Numbered from the stretch's first letter, positions 1-12,471 are shown. The stretch: 64,000 nucleotides of DNA from Gibbula magus (GCA_936450465.1 OW388302.1:14967530-15031529), one strand, 5' to 3'. Notes: generated from the letters alone by a model not told the origin. Program-made: numbers and translations.

Positions 1-69
1 CCTACAAACGGAATAGTAAGTTATTCTCTCTATGTTGAACCAAATAGAAAAAGATCTTCGAATGTTGGG

Positions 70-328
70 AGGGGGCGGGATAGTGCAGTGGTTAGCGCGT
101 TCGGCTTCGGATCCCGACAGGGGCATGGCAACTTTGTCTGCAGTAGAGAACTGTTCTGTTTGCGTGCAATGCTACACTGAATTTCAGCGTAGTACCACCC
201 ATGGTTCGCTAGTTCCAGCCGATGCTCGCAGGTTGCAGTGCATAGCCACATGGCGTTGCGGGCTTTCACCCTGCCATAATACTAGCAGCTATAAATGAAA
301 AAGCGGCGTTAAACCCTCACTCACTGAC
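70..328 (+). mobile_element. tRNA-derived SINE, family 1, full-length copy
   Basis: A short retroposon of about 259 bp. It opens with a tRNA-like head whose A-box-like stretch reads gatagtgcagtggttagcg, followed by a degenerate B-box region. The body ends in agcggcgttaaaccc and a short ctcactcactga tail. It is flanked by a perfect 12-bp direct repeat, tcgaatgttggg (58-69 and 329-340), as expected for LINE-mediated insertion. Related copies lie at 38599-38885 (reverse) and 24780-24990 (head missing), plus a tail fragment near 14377. Such elements would be transcribed by RNA polymerase III and mobilised by a partner LINE; the partner is not identified here. Confidence 0.85.
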
Positions 329-655
329 TCGAATGTTGGGGCACATTCTCCCTCAGAGAGAGTACTCAAGTCATTTCATCCATCGTAACCTATATTACGA
401 ATGGGTAATATTTCTACATGTAGCTTCTAGTAAAATCCCCAGGAGGTGAACATTTGTAACAGGGATTCAATTTGTATTTCCTTACAATTTAGAAACCCTC
501 TAACATCTCCGACTGACGTATGTCTTGTACGAAACATTTGCGCAGAGCACAGGTGACGGAACTCCGGGCTTCTCAGTTTGAATTCCACAACTAAATTTGC
601 AACCAATCATATTTTTAATTTCTAGCCAGTGTAGCCAGCTCTCAGTTTAATATAA

Positions 656-1188
656 ACTGACGGGCAAAATAAAGTAAAACACTCGCTTTTTTCGATTAAT
701 TCAATATTTAAAGAAATGAGATGCATTTGATTATGGCATGATACAATCACACCATATCGGCAGTAGTATGAATGACTTAATTGGTGACTGTTTTATTTTT
801 TCACTAAAATATCATTATTTAAAGTAGACAGGGGTAAAAAATCAAATTTACACCAACATGACATGTACCAGGTTAAAAATGTTGTAAATGTGTGCAGGAC
901 GAAGAACATTTATTGATGTTCACATAGAGTATGTGTTATATGTCGATGTTACGTTGTGTTTTATAAAAATAATTTGGGGGAATTTCAAAATTTAAATTTT
1001 AAATTTTAATATAAAAAAATTCTAACTTCGTAGAGGAATTATTTGACTGATTTAATGTTTTGGACTAATTTCACAAACTAGTCCGTTTTTTAATACGACG
1101 TCGCGATCGAAAACTCGAGATATTTGACTATGGAAAGTATACATATGATAAATACAACTGATCCATATACTTTATTTTGCCCGTCAGT
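656..1188. mobile_element. MITE family E (Tc1/mariner-like termini), copy 1
   Basis: A non-coding element of about 530 bp bounded by inverted repeats ctgacgggcaaaataaagta and its reverse complement. The interior contains recognisable blocks (catttgattatggcatgata, gttgtaaatgtgtgcag, a run of aaattt repeats) that recur near 31.1, 36.2, 39.4, 47.4 and 54.1 kb. The terminal gcaaaa-aaagta pattern resembles Tc1-like transposons. The target duplication could not be defined. Confidence 0.75.
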
Positions 1189-1324
1189 GTAGATCATGTG
1201 AGTAACCTGCTTTGGGAGAGAACGGTTAAGATATTATAAAGTGTGTATCGACTGTTGTATTTTTGGTTGAGGTTAGGTCGACACAATTGTCAGTGTGATA
1301 TGGTCGCCATAATTCACTGTGTCT

Positions 1325-1571
1325 TTATAGGGGTAGTAGCACGTTTTTTCACTAAAATAAGTCGATGAAATGTATTGGAAAAGTAATGTCTCCAATAGTT
1401 AAAAAACCCCTCTCTCTTACATGGTTTGTAAAGCCATGGGAATCGTTTTTGTAATTCGAAATAATAAAAGGTGTTCACATTAAAAATGGTCGTTACGCAA
1501 ATAATGCTGTATTCGGCAAACCGCTTTTACCACTACGGATAAATGCAAAACACGTGCAACAGCGCCTTTAA
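1325..1571 (+). mobile_element. TTAA-type MITE family A, internally shortened copy
   Basis: Both ends match family A: ggggtagtagcacgtttttt at the left and acgtgcaacagcgcctttaa at the right. Internal landmarks are agccatgggaatcgtttttg and gtgttcacattaaaa. It is about 100 bp shorter than the full-length copies, so part of the interior is lost. The left TTAA is mutated to TTAT. Confidence 0.8.
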
Positions 1572-1587
1572 GGTGGAACCAAAACTC

Positions 1588-1817
<230 letters not shown>

Positions 1818-1909
1818 AAAACTGACATTTCCAGTACCTAATTAGATTGACCCCTTTGTCCTACTGAATCCTTACATTACCTTCGTGTTCGATCTCATTT
1901 CCACTCTAT

Positions 1910-1926
1910 ATGTCTGTCTGTAGGTA

Positions 1927-1964
<38 letters not shown>

Positions 1965-2017
1965 CTATCTATGTGTATGTGTGTCTGTTTATCTGGCTGT
2001 CTGTCTGTCTGTCAGTC
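1910..2017. repeat. (TATC)n and (CTGT)n microsatellites
   Basis: Compound tetranucleotide tract: tatc repeats at about 1926-1972 and ctgt/tcag repeats at about 1996-2017. It lies about 100 bp after the CT tract. Confidence 0.95.
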
Positions 2018-2139
2018 AGTCCAGCAACAGTCCACCACAAGGCAGTGCAATCATTGCTTAACGGCCTTGTTCTGTTTGCCTGTAATTTTACATACATACT
2101 AATAATAGCATATTTACAATGTGCACATATCCCTGATCA

Positions 2140-2400
2140 ATGCATGACCAAGGTGCTACACATTATTACCCAGAAGGAATCGTACTTTCGGTTCCGCGTG
2201 TTAAGCGCGGTCCATACATTCCCGTGTTCAGATACCCATTTGTACAGTTGTGTGAACTGAGTGCAATGTGGATGAAGTGCCTTGCCCAAGAACACAACAC
2301 AGTGTAAGACCCAGGTCAAAAATGTTTGGTGTCTCCACCGGTATTCGAACCAGGGTCGTTGGCGTAAGAGGCAGACATGCTAACCACTACACCACTCTAA
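2140..2400 (-). mobile_element. tRNA-derived SINE, family 2, reverse copy
   Basis: Read on the minus strand it starts with a tRNA-like head (gtggtgtagtggttagcatg, then a ggttcgaatacc B box). A body containing ttgcactc/acagttgtgtgaactgag-type sequence and the conserved aaatgggtatctg follows, ending near 2140. It matches the forward copy at 8006-8283 along its length. The body domain is shared with the fragment at 43420-43620. Confidence 0.75.
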
Positions 2401-2689
2401 TCCACACTTATAGCACCCTTCAGCTCTCCTCAGCACCCCGTTAAAACTGCATATATCTACGTATATACAGACATTTACAACGTCATTTAAAACATCAACA
2501 ACCTATGATTGCGCTCAAAAGAACATTAACCCGTTGAACATGTATTTATAAAGAGAAAGGATTAAACACAGACGCCGTTTTGTCCTTCCTCAAAGTAAGC
2601 CAGCCTTCACTGTGCTATTCCTGACTGAATCTGTTAAAGATCCAAACGATCACTGCACGTAATGCTTTCGCCTCATCAAACTCATCATC

Positions 2690-3002
2690 TATAATGTACG
2701 AGCTTATCCGGAGCTCTTTTGTGAAACCGGATTATGGTAATCCAAGAGAGTGTTTTCAAACCGGAATGAGGTAATCAGGATTCATTTTGTGAAACCAGAA
2801 TGATGTAATCATTAGTAGTTTTTAAAAACGGAATGAACTAATCGGAGACAGTTTCCAAACTGTAAATATATATCTAGACTATATTGTCAAACTAGAAAAA
2901 AAAACCTGTATTGAATTTCCAACCAAAAAAATATTTCGAGTTCGTTTCGGCAAACCAGAACAAGTTTAATCGAGTTCGTTAGTCAAACCGGAAGTACCCC
3001 CC
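2690..3002. repeat. Degenerate tandem repeat (about 45-60 bp)
   Basis: Successive phrases of the type aaaccggaatgaggtaatc recur with drift: gaaaccggattatggtaatc, caaaccggaatgaggtaatc, gaaaccagaatgatgtaatc, aaaacggaatgaactaatc. The last unit (2905-3002) is also present in the second copy of the segmental duplication at 5487-5580. Confidence 0.55.
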
Positions 3003-4640
3003 AGCCCCGACATGACAAAATTAACAATTCCTTTAAAGGCGCTGTAGCACGTTTTTTCGCTCAAATAAGTCGATGAAATGTATTTGAAAAATAACGTCAA
3101 CAATAGTAAAACACCCTTCTCTCTTCGGAAAATCAAGTTTCAAATGAGTGTACATGGTTCCGTAAAGCCATGGGAATTTGTTTTGTCATTCGAAATAATA
3201 AAATGTGTTCACAATAAAATGGCCGCCAGGCAAATTTGGCTTTATACGCAACACCGTTATTACCACTGCGGATAATTGGTTTGTGTAATAATAATAATGT
3301 AATTATAAATGAGAAATTTGAAAAAATAAAATTTGCAAAAAACGTGCTACAGCGCCTTTAAGAACTACTGGTCCTGCAATCAATATACATGACAATACAT
3401 GTCATCATTAAAGAGATCTGCAAGCGTGTTGAATGTGTCTCAGCTATTGCGCGGGGACACTGGAGAGCTTTTCTGCCTATCCCTTATCAAACCATCTGCT
3501 TACCTAATTACCTACCTTGAATTATACTCATCAATGAAAAACATCGATAAATGTTCTCTATAAATGAATATTAAAACTGTATATAACCTTTAATTTGAAT
3601 GGTCAAGTTTTAACCCACCGTCATTAACTCCGCGGAAATGGAAAAGATCGAGAATTGTTCTTTATAAAAGAATATTACAAGTGAATTAACTGTTGTTTAT
3701 AAACCAAAAATGTGAACTGACAAGTTTTTACTCACCTTTATTTAAAAGATATGTAATCTCGTGGGAAGTGAGCAATGAGATATCAGAGCATGAACTTCCG
3801 GCTTCCGAGCCTATTTTTGAATTGCAAGGCCTAATCCATTTCTTAACAAAATACTAAGTTATATTCTCCGGAAAACAATGAACATAGTTTTTAAAACGTC
3901 GAATTAAATCCTAAATTAAGTCATACCTTTGAACATATATTAATGTTAGTTTGTTAGATTCAGTGAATGATCAGTTGTTATTTAACTTGTACAAGAATAT
4001 ATTGACACAAGGAGATGGCTTTGCGCAAAAGAGACCCCATCACAGCTTTATTATCCCTTCAAAAGTCCATGAAGATAAAATCCCACGAACCAATACAGCA
4101 AACATTTAAACATTTTCCCTTTTTTTATTCAGAAAAGATTAATTCATCGTATGCTGCGTAATGATATTTTTAGCCAATATTTGAAGTTCATTTATTTCCC
4201 TGTGATCAAAACGCGATGTACAAGCCCAGAAAGTACTCAAGCTATTAAGAATAAGAGGATTTTCTATTTATTTCATTGTTATGTTTTATTTCAGCTGTTC
4301 TCAGATAACTTTGCCTTCTGATGTTGCACTGTATTGCAACAAAGCAACTCATCAACGGAGTTGTCTGATCATGTTGGTTTCAGATGTAACGCTAAAGATG
4401 ATTTTTCTTTTGGGGACAATTCCAATTGCAGTTTGGCATTCTCCTAAGTATCGTATTGTTACAGGAGGCTTGTTGATCGTTTTGTCAGTACAACTTTGTC
4501 TCGTAAAACATGTTTGTAAAATAGTAAAACATCAACAAACAAGTGTAATAAAACGAGGTTTACTACCGCTTTTCAAGTATCTGCTTGTGAAAAGGCAAAA
4601 TCTCAATCTGCAACTGTAACTGCTAGGATAATATATCTCA
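2880..4640. repeat. Segmental tandem duplication, unit 1
   Basis: Aligns collinearly with 5465-6735. Shared landmarks are caaaccagaacaagtttaat, taagaactactggtc, gagcttttctgcct and a very similar 190-bp block at 4160-4360. Unit 1 carries a family A MITE (3033-3361) that unit 2 lacks. Outside the 190-bp block the two units have diverged noticeably, with many substitutions and indels. No convincing gene is visible apart from the block discussed in the findings. Confidence 0.85.
3033..3361 (+). mobile_element. TTAA-type MITE family A (GCGCTG end variant)
   Basis: Inverted ends TTAAAGGCGCTGTAGCACG and CGTGCTACAGCGCCTTTAA with the usual family A interior (cgatgaaatgtatttgaaaa, agccatgggaat, aaaatggccgcca, ttatacgcaacaccg). 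The corresponding site in duplication unit 2 (about 5607-5615, tctttaagaacta) lacks the element and has a single TTAA. This defines a TTAA target duplication. Confidence 0.92.
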
Positions 4641-5464
4641 CAAATTTGTTTCAGAAAATAAAAAACATAAGTCAGGAACTATTAAACAATCATTTACAAC
4701 ATTTTTCTTGACTCATTTTAAAAGATGGTAAATTGTTTATGTTAACTTTACTAAATAAGCAACAATACATATCTGTAGAAAATATGGAAGCAATGTTAAC
4801 AACAGGAATCTTGCTTAGACAGCTGAATCACCCGAATCCACATTCCAAAAGATGCACGTGTAAAAGTATCAATCTTATATAACATTATGTACGAACAGTT
4901 TTGCAAATCTAAAGCTTACTAGAAGTATTAAACGGATGGTTCTTTCGCCATCTTGGATCATTTGCATTACGTGAATTGAAAACACGCTATATTGTACCTA
5001 ATTTTACAACTTTTTAAGAACTAAAGACATACACTGGTAGCGTATTCACATAGTAATACATAACATATTTTTAAACTAATACAATGGTGGAATATTGACA
5101 TAGTAACACGTAACATACAATAAAACTATAAAATAATTTGTTGTTATGATGTAGCGAAGTTTTCCACACTCGCAGCGCCGATGAATGGCTTCAGTTCTCA
5201 TTTGTTTTTTTTTTCATTTTCAACACATGTGCCCTTGTGTTTATCATGTTGTGAAATATAAAATCATCAAAATGTTATCTTCATAAGTATCCTTCAAGTG
5301 TTAAAAATTTAATAACATATATGTGTAAACAGTAAAAACCTCCCGAATTTCGTTTCCACAAAAAATACCCCGATAGAACCCTCCTTTTAAGGAGATAAAC
5401 CTACTGTGTTTAAAAATCCGAGACATGTTATGTTGTAATATAGCGAGTTGATTTAAAATGGAAA
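4640..5464. other. AT-rich spacer between duplicated units
   Basis: No gene, RNA or clear element recognised. A short imperfect tandem repeat (tattcacatagtaatacataac / tattgacatagtaacacgtaac) occurs at about 5043-5120. Confidence 0.4.
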
Positions 5465-6735
5465 CAGAAGGTTTACAATTAAATGCCTATGTTTGATTTT
5501 CAAACCAAAAGGATATGTCGAGTTTTGGCAAACCAGAACAAGTTTAATCGAGTTCGATAGTCAAACCGGAAGTAGAATGTGTCCCTCGACATGAAGCATT
5601 TAAGAATATCTTTAAGAACTACTGGTCTTACAATCAATATACATGACTATACATGTCATCATTAAAGGATTCTCCAAGTTTGTTGAATATGTCTCAGCTA
5701 TTGCACGGGGACATTCGAGAGCTTTTCTGCCTAGCCTTTATCAAACCATCTGCTTACCTAATTACCTCCCTTGAATGATACTCATCAATGAAAAAGATCG
5801 ATAAATGTTCTATATAAATGAATATTAAAACTGAATGAGCTGTAGTATATAACCTTTAATTTGAATAGTCAAGTTTTAACCCACCGTCATTTAACAATTA
5901 TCTGGTCTCGCGAAAAGAAAATTCATGACAATCACTTCCGGTTTTCGATCCTTTTTCTGAATGGCAAGGCCAAGTCCGTATCTTATCAAAATATTAAGTT
6001 ATAATCTCCGGAAAACAATGAAAATAGTTTTTAAAATATATAAATTGTTCCTATAACGTTAATATCTTAATAAAAATATCATACCATTGAACATATGTTA
6101 AAGTTAGTTTGTTACATTCAGCTGAGTCATTAGTTATTATTATTCGAATTGTACAATAATATGAGAAAACGAAAAGATGGCTATGCGCAAATAGCCATCA
6201 AATTTCGTCCCCCTTAAAAAAATTGGTGAAGATAAAATCTCACGCAGCCATTAAACATTAAATTAAACATTTTCCGTTTTTAGTCAGAAACGATTAATGA
6301 TATTTTTAGCCAATATTTGAAGTTCATTTATTTCCCTGTGATCAAAACGCGACGTACAAACCCAGAAAGTACTCAAGCTATTAAGAATAAGAGGATTTTC
6401 TATTTATTTCATTGTTATGTTTCATTTCAGCTGTTCTCAGATAACTTTGCCTTCTGATGTTGCACTGTATTGCAACAAAGCAACTCATCAACGGATTTGT
6501 CTGATCATTTTGATTAAATATGAACCGTTAAAGGTGAAATCTCTCCTTTTGATGTTTGGCATTCTCCTAACGTTTGTATTGTCACAGGATGTTTGTTGAT
6601 CGTTTGTCAGTACAACTATGTCTCGTAAAACATGTTTGTAAAAAGTAAAACATTAATGAAGAATGAGTTTTATAATCGCCTTTCAAATAGCTGCCTGACA
6701 ATAGCAAAACCTCTTTCTGCTACTGAAAATGCTCG
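5465..6735. repeat. Segmental tandem duplication, unit 2
   Basis: Second copy of the 2880-4640 segment, without the MITE insertion and with further small deletions, for example around 4115-4160 of unit 1. The block at 6295-6490 is almost identical to 4160-4360 in unit 1, although the sequence on both sides has drifted. A short frame in unit 1 downstream of that block is shifted here by a one-base difference in a T run. Confidence 0.85.
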
Positions 6736-7009
6736 GAATCTGTAAAATCTCAATCATAGACTGTAACAAAAAGGAATTATAATACCTTAATCTTTTCTTA
6801 ACAAAACTGCAAACGTAAGTAAAAGTTTCAAATGGTTCTCTTGACGCAGTTTACAAAATAGAAAAATTAAAATACGGAGAATTATTCTTTGATTGGTGAT
6901 TAAACGCCGTCACTATTCAGAAAACGTAAGATATTTGTAATTTAAAATCATATATTATGATAACAAAACCCCCGGAAATGTGAACTTTCTTTTGCCCGGT
7001 CGTTTAAAG

Positions 7010-7460
7010 CACTCCTTAAGTGTTTGTGAAGTCAGTTCAACGTTTTAAACCCATCTGAAAAGGCTTGCCCATTAACTTGATAATAATTGGGACACCGACT
7101 TCTGCAGTTTGTTAACCTAATGCTACGTAAACCAATTGCTGACGTTTGTAATCGCATGTTTGGCAAAGAGGGTTCAGACAAGGTCGTTATATTCTTCCCT
7201 CGTCTTTTAGAAGAAAAAAGTCAAATCATTCTAAAGTCAAATTATTTGATCCCAACCTGTGTAAATAGAATCCTTCACATCTCGTATCCTGAGTTATCTG
7301 CTGTGAAAAGTTACACAATCACTGGAACAGAGAAGAGCTATCGAGAAGAAACTACGATGAACTGTGATCATGATCGGCAATCAAATTGCTTGGGAGAAAT
7401 CATTGATGGTGAGGGAGGTCCTGTTGATTGTTACAGGGAATCGAGGCAATGTTGATTGTT
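7010..7460 (-). repeat. Dispersed repeat family H, reverse, degenerate
   Basis: Contains gtttgtgaagtcagtt, acgtttgtaatcgcatgttt, cttttagaagaaaaaag, then an aacagagaagag segment. In reverse complement these correspond to blocks of 13560-14290. The 122-codon open frame across it has no recognisable domain and is not treated as a gene. Confidence 0.45.
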
Positions 7461-8005
7461 CATTTATATTCTAGGGCAGTCAATAACGTATCTATTAACT
7501 CTTTGGGTGACATAATTGAATTTGAATGGATTTCAATTTGATGTGAACACGCGGATACATGTGAACGAATGGAAGTGATGATGAATTGATTTGGGTTTTT
7601 ATTTCCCTATGTTTAGAGGTCGGATAACAAATTACCAGGTTTAAAATCTGAATTTAAACTTCTATTTGTTTCATGAAATGTGTTATGCACGCACGATGGC
7701 TTTCGACATAATGTTTACATGAAAGTTTAATGAGTTTGTTCAATGTCGTAGAGATTCACAAATAAAACAGATATTTTAACTAATACTCTCCTGAAATTGA
7801 TGCATGATTATACTCACAAACCAACTTTGGTGAAGGCACTATTTGCACTGCGAAGTCTTCCATTGCTTTCTCATAAGTATACCGCGGCGCCGCAGGGGTT
7901 GATATAGTATTCAGCAGCGTACGTCCGTCATACATATGGGATGTATTCTTTTCATATTTTGCATATAGGTTCGACGTTATTAGAGTATTGTTCCAACATA
8001 TGGAG
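7460..8005. other. Unassigned AT-rich sequence
   Basis: No feature recognised. A short GC-richer patch (accgcggcgccgcagg) lies at about 7879-7895. Confidence 0.3.
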
Positions 8006-8283
8006 CACGGTGGTGTAGTGGTTAGTACGCTGGCATCTCACGCCGACGACCCGGGTTCGAATCCCGGTGGAGACACCAAATATTTGTGACTTGGGTCGAT
8101 TACTTAATCCACATTGCACTCAGTCTACCCAGCTGTACAAATGGGTACCTGAATATTGGAAGTAATGATGAAGCGCTTAGTAGCAGCTCTGAAAATACAA
8201 TTCCTTCAGGGTAATAATTGTTGGGCTTTGAGCATACCTTAGGGTGTCGAAAAGGCGTAATATAAGTACGCAATTATTATTAT
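8006..8283 (+). mobile_element. tRNA-derived SINE, family 2, forward copy
   Basis: Head gtggtgtagtggttagtacg with a strong B-box/T-arm-like cccgggttcgaatcccgg, then gagacacc, and a body with ttgcactcagtctacccagc and aaatgggtacctg. It ends in an attattattata tail. The acceptor arm does not pair, so this is a SINE and not a functional tRNA gene. Confidence 0.8.
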
Positions 8284-8329
8284 AGTTGATTTAACTTGAC
8301 CTTAATTTCAAGGTCACAAAGAAACTTGT

Positions 8330-8775
8330 CAATTTACCGTTGTGATATATCAAGTACCGTAGACTGTATTATCTTTACCCTACACATAGCTTCTCCTGAA
8401 TAAGACAAAGGGCTTATTAGGTTTTGGTGACACTGATTTTATTCTCAAAGTCACGTCAGAATTTTGAATTATTGTGAACTTGCATTTATAGCTTGAAAGC
8501 AGGATGCATTCCCTGGATTCTCATCATATCTTACACAACGCTTCTCCTTGGTAAGACAAATGGTTGATTACATTTTGGTGTTTTTAAATAATATTCTCAA
8601 GGTCATAACGGTTCTTTGAACTTTAGGCATATGACCTACATCTTAAGCTTATCTGGGATATTTCAAGAACCATTCAATGGATTATTTTCATATCTTACAA
8701 CCATGTTCTTTTTGGGGAAGTTCAGGGCCTAGTCGATTTTGGTGACCTTGTTTTAATCTTTGCATATTCAATCCG
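8330..8775. repeat. Degenerate satellite, about 150-165 bp period
   Basis: Three drifting units with the phrases atcttacacaacgcttctcc, gtaagacaaatggttgatta and ttttggtgac followed by attctcaaggtca. Corresponding phrases begin near 8390, 8540 and 8706. Confidence 0.65.
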
Positions 8776-9129
8776 TTACGGTTTGATTATGTCCACACAG
8801 AGTAATTTATCGTTAGGTTGTCGTATCATTGTCCATTTGTGTTGTTAACCTTACATTTGTATTGACAATTGCTTCATGTTTTATGACATTGGATTAGGAA
8901 CATTTCATTGTAATTTACATTGAAAGTTTTTCGAAAAGAAGACCACGGAAAGTTTGTCTCCACAAAGCAAAAGCTCGTAAAACATTTGCAATCTGAATTT
9001 GAAGAGTGAACACTCATTTAAATTTAAATTTTCATCTTCTTTGAAAGCGTTTGAGAAAACAATTGAAATTGCTTCTGAAGTAAAATGTTTGTACAAACTG
9101 AAGTCAGTTAGAAATATTTGTCACTCCAA

Positions 9130-9410
9130 TAGCAATAGTTTGCAGAGTACGTTTGTAATGTTTGTGAAGTCGATGGTTTGTAATCGGTTGCCAGTATAGA
9201 CACATAGGGGTAAGACAATGCACTACTATATCTCCCTACTCTTTTAGCAAAACACCAAATCGATAACGACTTACGTCTCTTGATCCAAATCGCTACAACG
9301 TAGAACTCCTCACATCGTTTATCTTCATTAATTGCTCACATATAACATATACAAAGTTATTGGGACAGAGAAGAGTCGGGTTAAGGGGGAGGGTTAATAA
9401 AAGCATTACT
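9130..9410 (-). repeat. Dispersed repeat family H, reverse copy
   Basis: In reverse complement it matches 13870-14150: landmarks aacagagaagagtcgggtta / taactcatctctgttcc, the gataaacgat segment and the attacaaa-type unit. It is an old inverted copy. Confidence 0.5.
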
Positions 9411-10150
9411 GCATTGCTGTATTTCGTTATCTGTTCTGTGCCAGCTTGTCAGTGCTTCGAAGTTCAGGTGCAGTGCTTACACGGAAAAATTAACAAAATG
9501 CAACAGTATTTGAATTAGCCAATGATGGTAACTGGACGAAAGATGACTTGAAGGGGGAGTTGGTTAAGGGTCATTGGTTTAATCAAGGAATCTTTTATAT
9601 TGAGGGATAGTTCGTTTAATTTGTAGTTTTAAAACATTGCTAATTTGAAAGTTTCCCAGCAAATGGAATGTTGTTTTTGATTAGATATCAACGAACTAAG
9701 AACACGGATAAGCATGTGCAGGAATGGGAAAGACGAGGAGATAAACCATGGACCTTGATGTATGTACTTCCAGGTATAGGGATATTTCCTCATTTCCGAC
9801 TATTTTGAAGATGAGTGGGAGCATGTTTTGTATGGTAATGTTAATCTCTCTGCAGATTTTGGGACACCATAAATGATGTTTTAATGTTTAACGATATTTA
9901 CAAACATATATTGAGAGGGATTTTCCTTCTAAACAGGTAACAAAGGTAACAGTTTTATTCTTTCTGCGCCACAAACAAATGTTCCATTGAAAATGTAATA
10001 TTCCTTTTGTGAGAAGAAATGTTTGTTAAACATGTGACATGCGAAACACTTGAATTAAATTGTATTGACAGGCATTGGAAATATTGATTGACATAAATAA
10101 ATGTAAAACTGATCTCGAAAACATTTTAAACTTTTCTCACAATCCCTATA
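9411..10150. other. Unassigned AT-rich sequence
   Basis: No gene or element recognised on either strand. Confidence 0.3.
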
Positions 10151-10162
10151 AATTGAACTGCT

Positions 10163-10530
10163 AGACAGTCGAAACTGTTCTATCAAACACTATATACTGT
10201 TCTATCAAACATTTTAAACTGTTCTATCAAACACTTTAAACTGTTTTTTCAAACACTATAAACTGTTATATCAAACACTTTAAACTGTTCTATCAAACAC
10301 TATAAACTGTTCTATCAAACACTATAAACTGTTCTATCAAACACTTTAAACTGTTCTATCAAACACTATAAACTGTTCTATCAAGCACTATAAACTGTTC
10401 TAACAAACACTATAACATGTTCTCATAAACACTTCAAACTGATATCCTAAACATATTAAACTTTTCTGACAAACATTTTCAACTGATATGCAAACATTTC
10501 AAACTGTTCTTACAAACACTTCAAAGTGTT
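10163..10530. repeat. Minisatellite, about 22-bp unit
   Basis: About 16 units of the type actgttctatcaaacacta/taa. The central part (about 10190-10420) is well ordered and the right end is degenerate, with tctgacaaacattttc variants. Confidence 0.92.
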
Positions 10531-11690
10531 CTCACTTTTAGTGTTCTTCTCTTTGGAGAAGTTAAACACCAATAAACACTGTGATGTGCAATCACATATT
10601 TGACAATGCAATATTAAAGCGTCACATAATAACGTCAGCGTGGATTTGACCACAGAATTATAGTGAGTATAACGCTTTGAGAATGCATTTTAGGATGGAC
10701 AATCTTTCAATAACGCCATCAGTGATGACTATTATTCTATCTGTTAACTAATAGCGTTCTCATATCTATGTGGTAAGCTCAACATATACAGCTGTTGAAA
10801 ACAAAGGTTTGTTTAACTATGTAAGAATTCCTACGTAAAATCTTTGACTTTGACACTTTTTTCTTAACAGAACATATTATGGTTAATATTTTTGGCCAAG
10901 ATGTAGAGAAATCATTTATACACGGGACGGATATGAAACATGCCAGAAACTATTTTGGCGTACAACAAAAGGGGTTTCTGCAATAAAATATTAATTAAAC
11001 ATAATGTCTGTAAAATTTCGACAGTAATAGAAAATATTGGTCAATGTGATGATAGGAATTATGTGTTTTCCCTAAATGATTAAAAGATGATAATTTTATA
11101 TAACAAATTTGAGTTTGGGATTTTTGGACCCCGATGTTATATAAATTCTTGCCATTTTGCTCTTGTAGAAATATTAGTATCATCTTTAAGTATATGATAC
11201 AGAAATGATTTTTCTACGTCTAAACAAAGATTGATAACTTTTGCGGGCATAATTAAGGAATAAAGCAAACTTAAATGAACACGGAATTACATGACAAACT
11301 TTTGTTCAGCAACTGTACAGACATTTAACAGAAATTTAAATAATGTGCATGTAGCCACTATCTACAGAAAAAGAATAACGTTTCAATTCAAAATATGCAC
11401 CCCTGTAATTTTCGTCATGTTTTAAATAGAAAACTAATCTGAAATGAAGACAGCGACACTGGGGGAAATAAGCAAGACTAAAATCCATTCCGCGAGCCCT
11501 GATTCCGTGTTTAAGTGAAATCCAAACAAATCAAATTTTATCACTCAACGGGTAACAAGATATTCTATTGGCGAGTAACGATTGCCTCTGTACTATCAAC
11601 GAATGCTGCCTCAAAATCGACGATTTGCATCAAACAATCAACGCGATCTTCCAATCACAAATCACTCAGAGATTTCTGCCAACTATCAGC
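10531..11690. other. Unassigned AT-rich sequence
   Basis: No gene, RNA or mobile element recognised. Short open frames on both strands lack domain-like composition. Confidence 0.3.
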
Positions 11691-12080
11691 GATTCCTTGT
11701 TAACTGCATTTGCAGTTGATAGCCGACTCAGAAAATGGGTGTTATTTACTCCTGGCGACCCCTATCTACTCCAGTAATTGTGTCGCTACACGGCAAATTG
11801 ACCAATAGCTGAGGATAAACGATTTGAAGGGTTCTATTTTGTAGCGATTTGGATCAAATGACTAAACTCCTTATTGAGTTGGTATTTTGCTGAAAGAAGA
11901 GGAGAACAAAGTACAACCTTGCCGATCTCCTCTCTTGTCTGTCCAATCTAAACATTTTACTGGCTTTGCATTTTATCAAATATTCTTCATAATATCTTAG
12001 ATACATTACAACTTCAATAGAAAGTCTGGATATCAATAATTGATCTCAAAAAGTTATAAACTTTTCGTCAAACTCGATAA
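11691..12080 (+). repeat. Dispersed repeat family H, forward copy 1
   Basis: Shares order and phrases with 13840-14290: gactcagaa, aaattgaccaat, gataaacgat, ctcctctcttgtctgtcca, atcaataattgatc and gtcaaactcgataaaa. Confidence 0.5.
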
Positions 12081-12471
12081 AAACTTCCATGAAAACATGC
12101 ATATATAAGGCTTGGGAATGAAGCTCACATATTTCTAAGTCTTTAAAGGAGAATTCAGACAGTCAGTCTAAATACCAATAATTGATCTAAAGAAATTATC
12201 CCTCTAATCAAACTTAATGAAAACTACAAAGCCATATACCTTTTTAAAGGTGAGGTATAAAGATTACATATTTTAACTAGTATATATTGCTAAGAAAAGA
12301 TGCATTTTTAAAAGTTTGAAATAAAGTTATTTAAGGAAGAACTAAGAAAGAATTATTCGGCAATGCATTTCAATCATACAAAATAATTAAATAATTATTT
12401 GAAAAGGAAATGACAACACCATATGGATAGCACTTTGTATAAGGCAATTTAGGTTTAACTACATGTGCATG

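Noticed and set aside
4281..4619. 112-codon frame in duplication unit 1 as a full gene
   Set aside because: The downstream half is frameshifted in unit 2 and has no domain. Only the upstream 190-bp block is unusually conserved, and that is reported separately.
7087..7455. 122-codon frame
   Set aside because: It overlaps a degenerate dispersed repeat (family H), its sister copies do not preserve the frame, and no domain is visible.
8009..8090. Possible tRNA gene
   Set aside because: Boxes A and B are good but the acceptor stem does not pair, and the sequence continues into a SINE body repeated elsewhere in the window.
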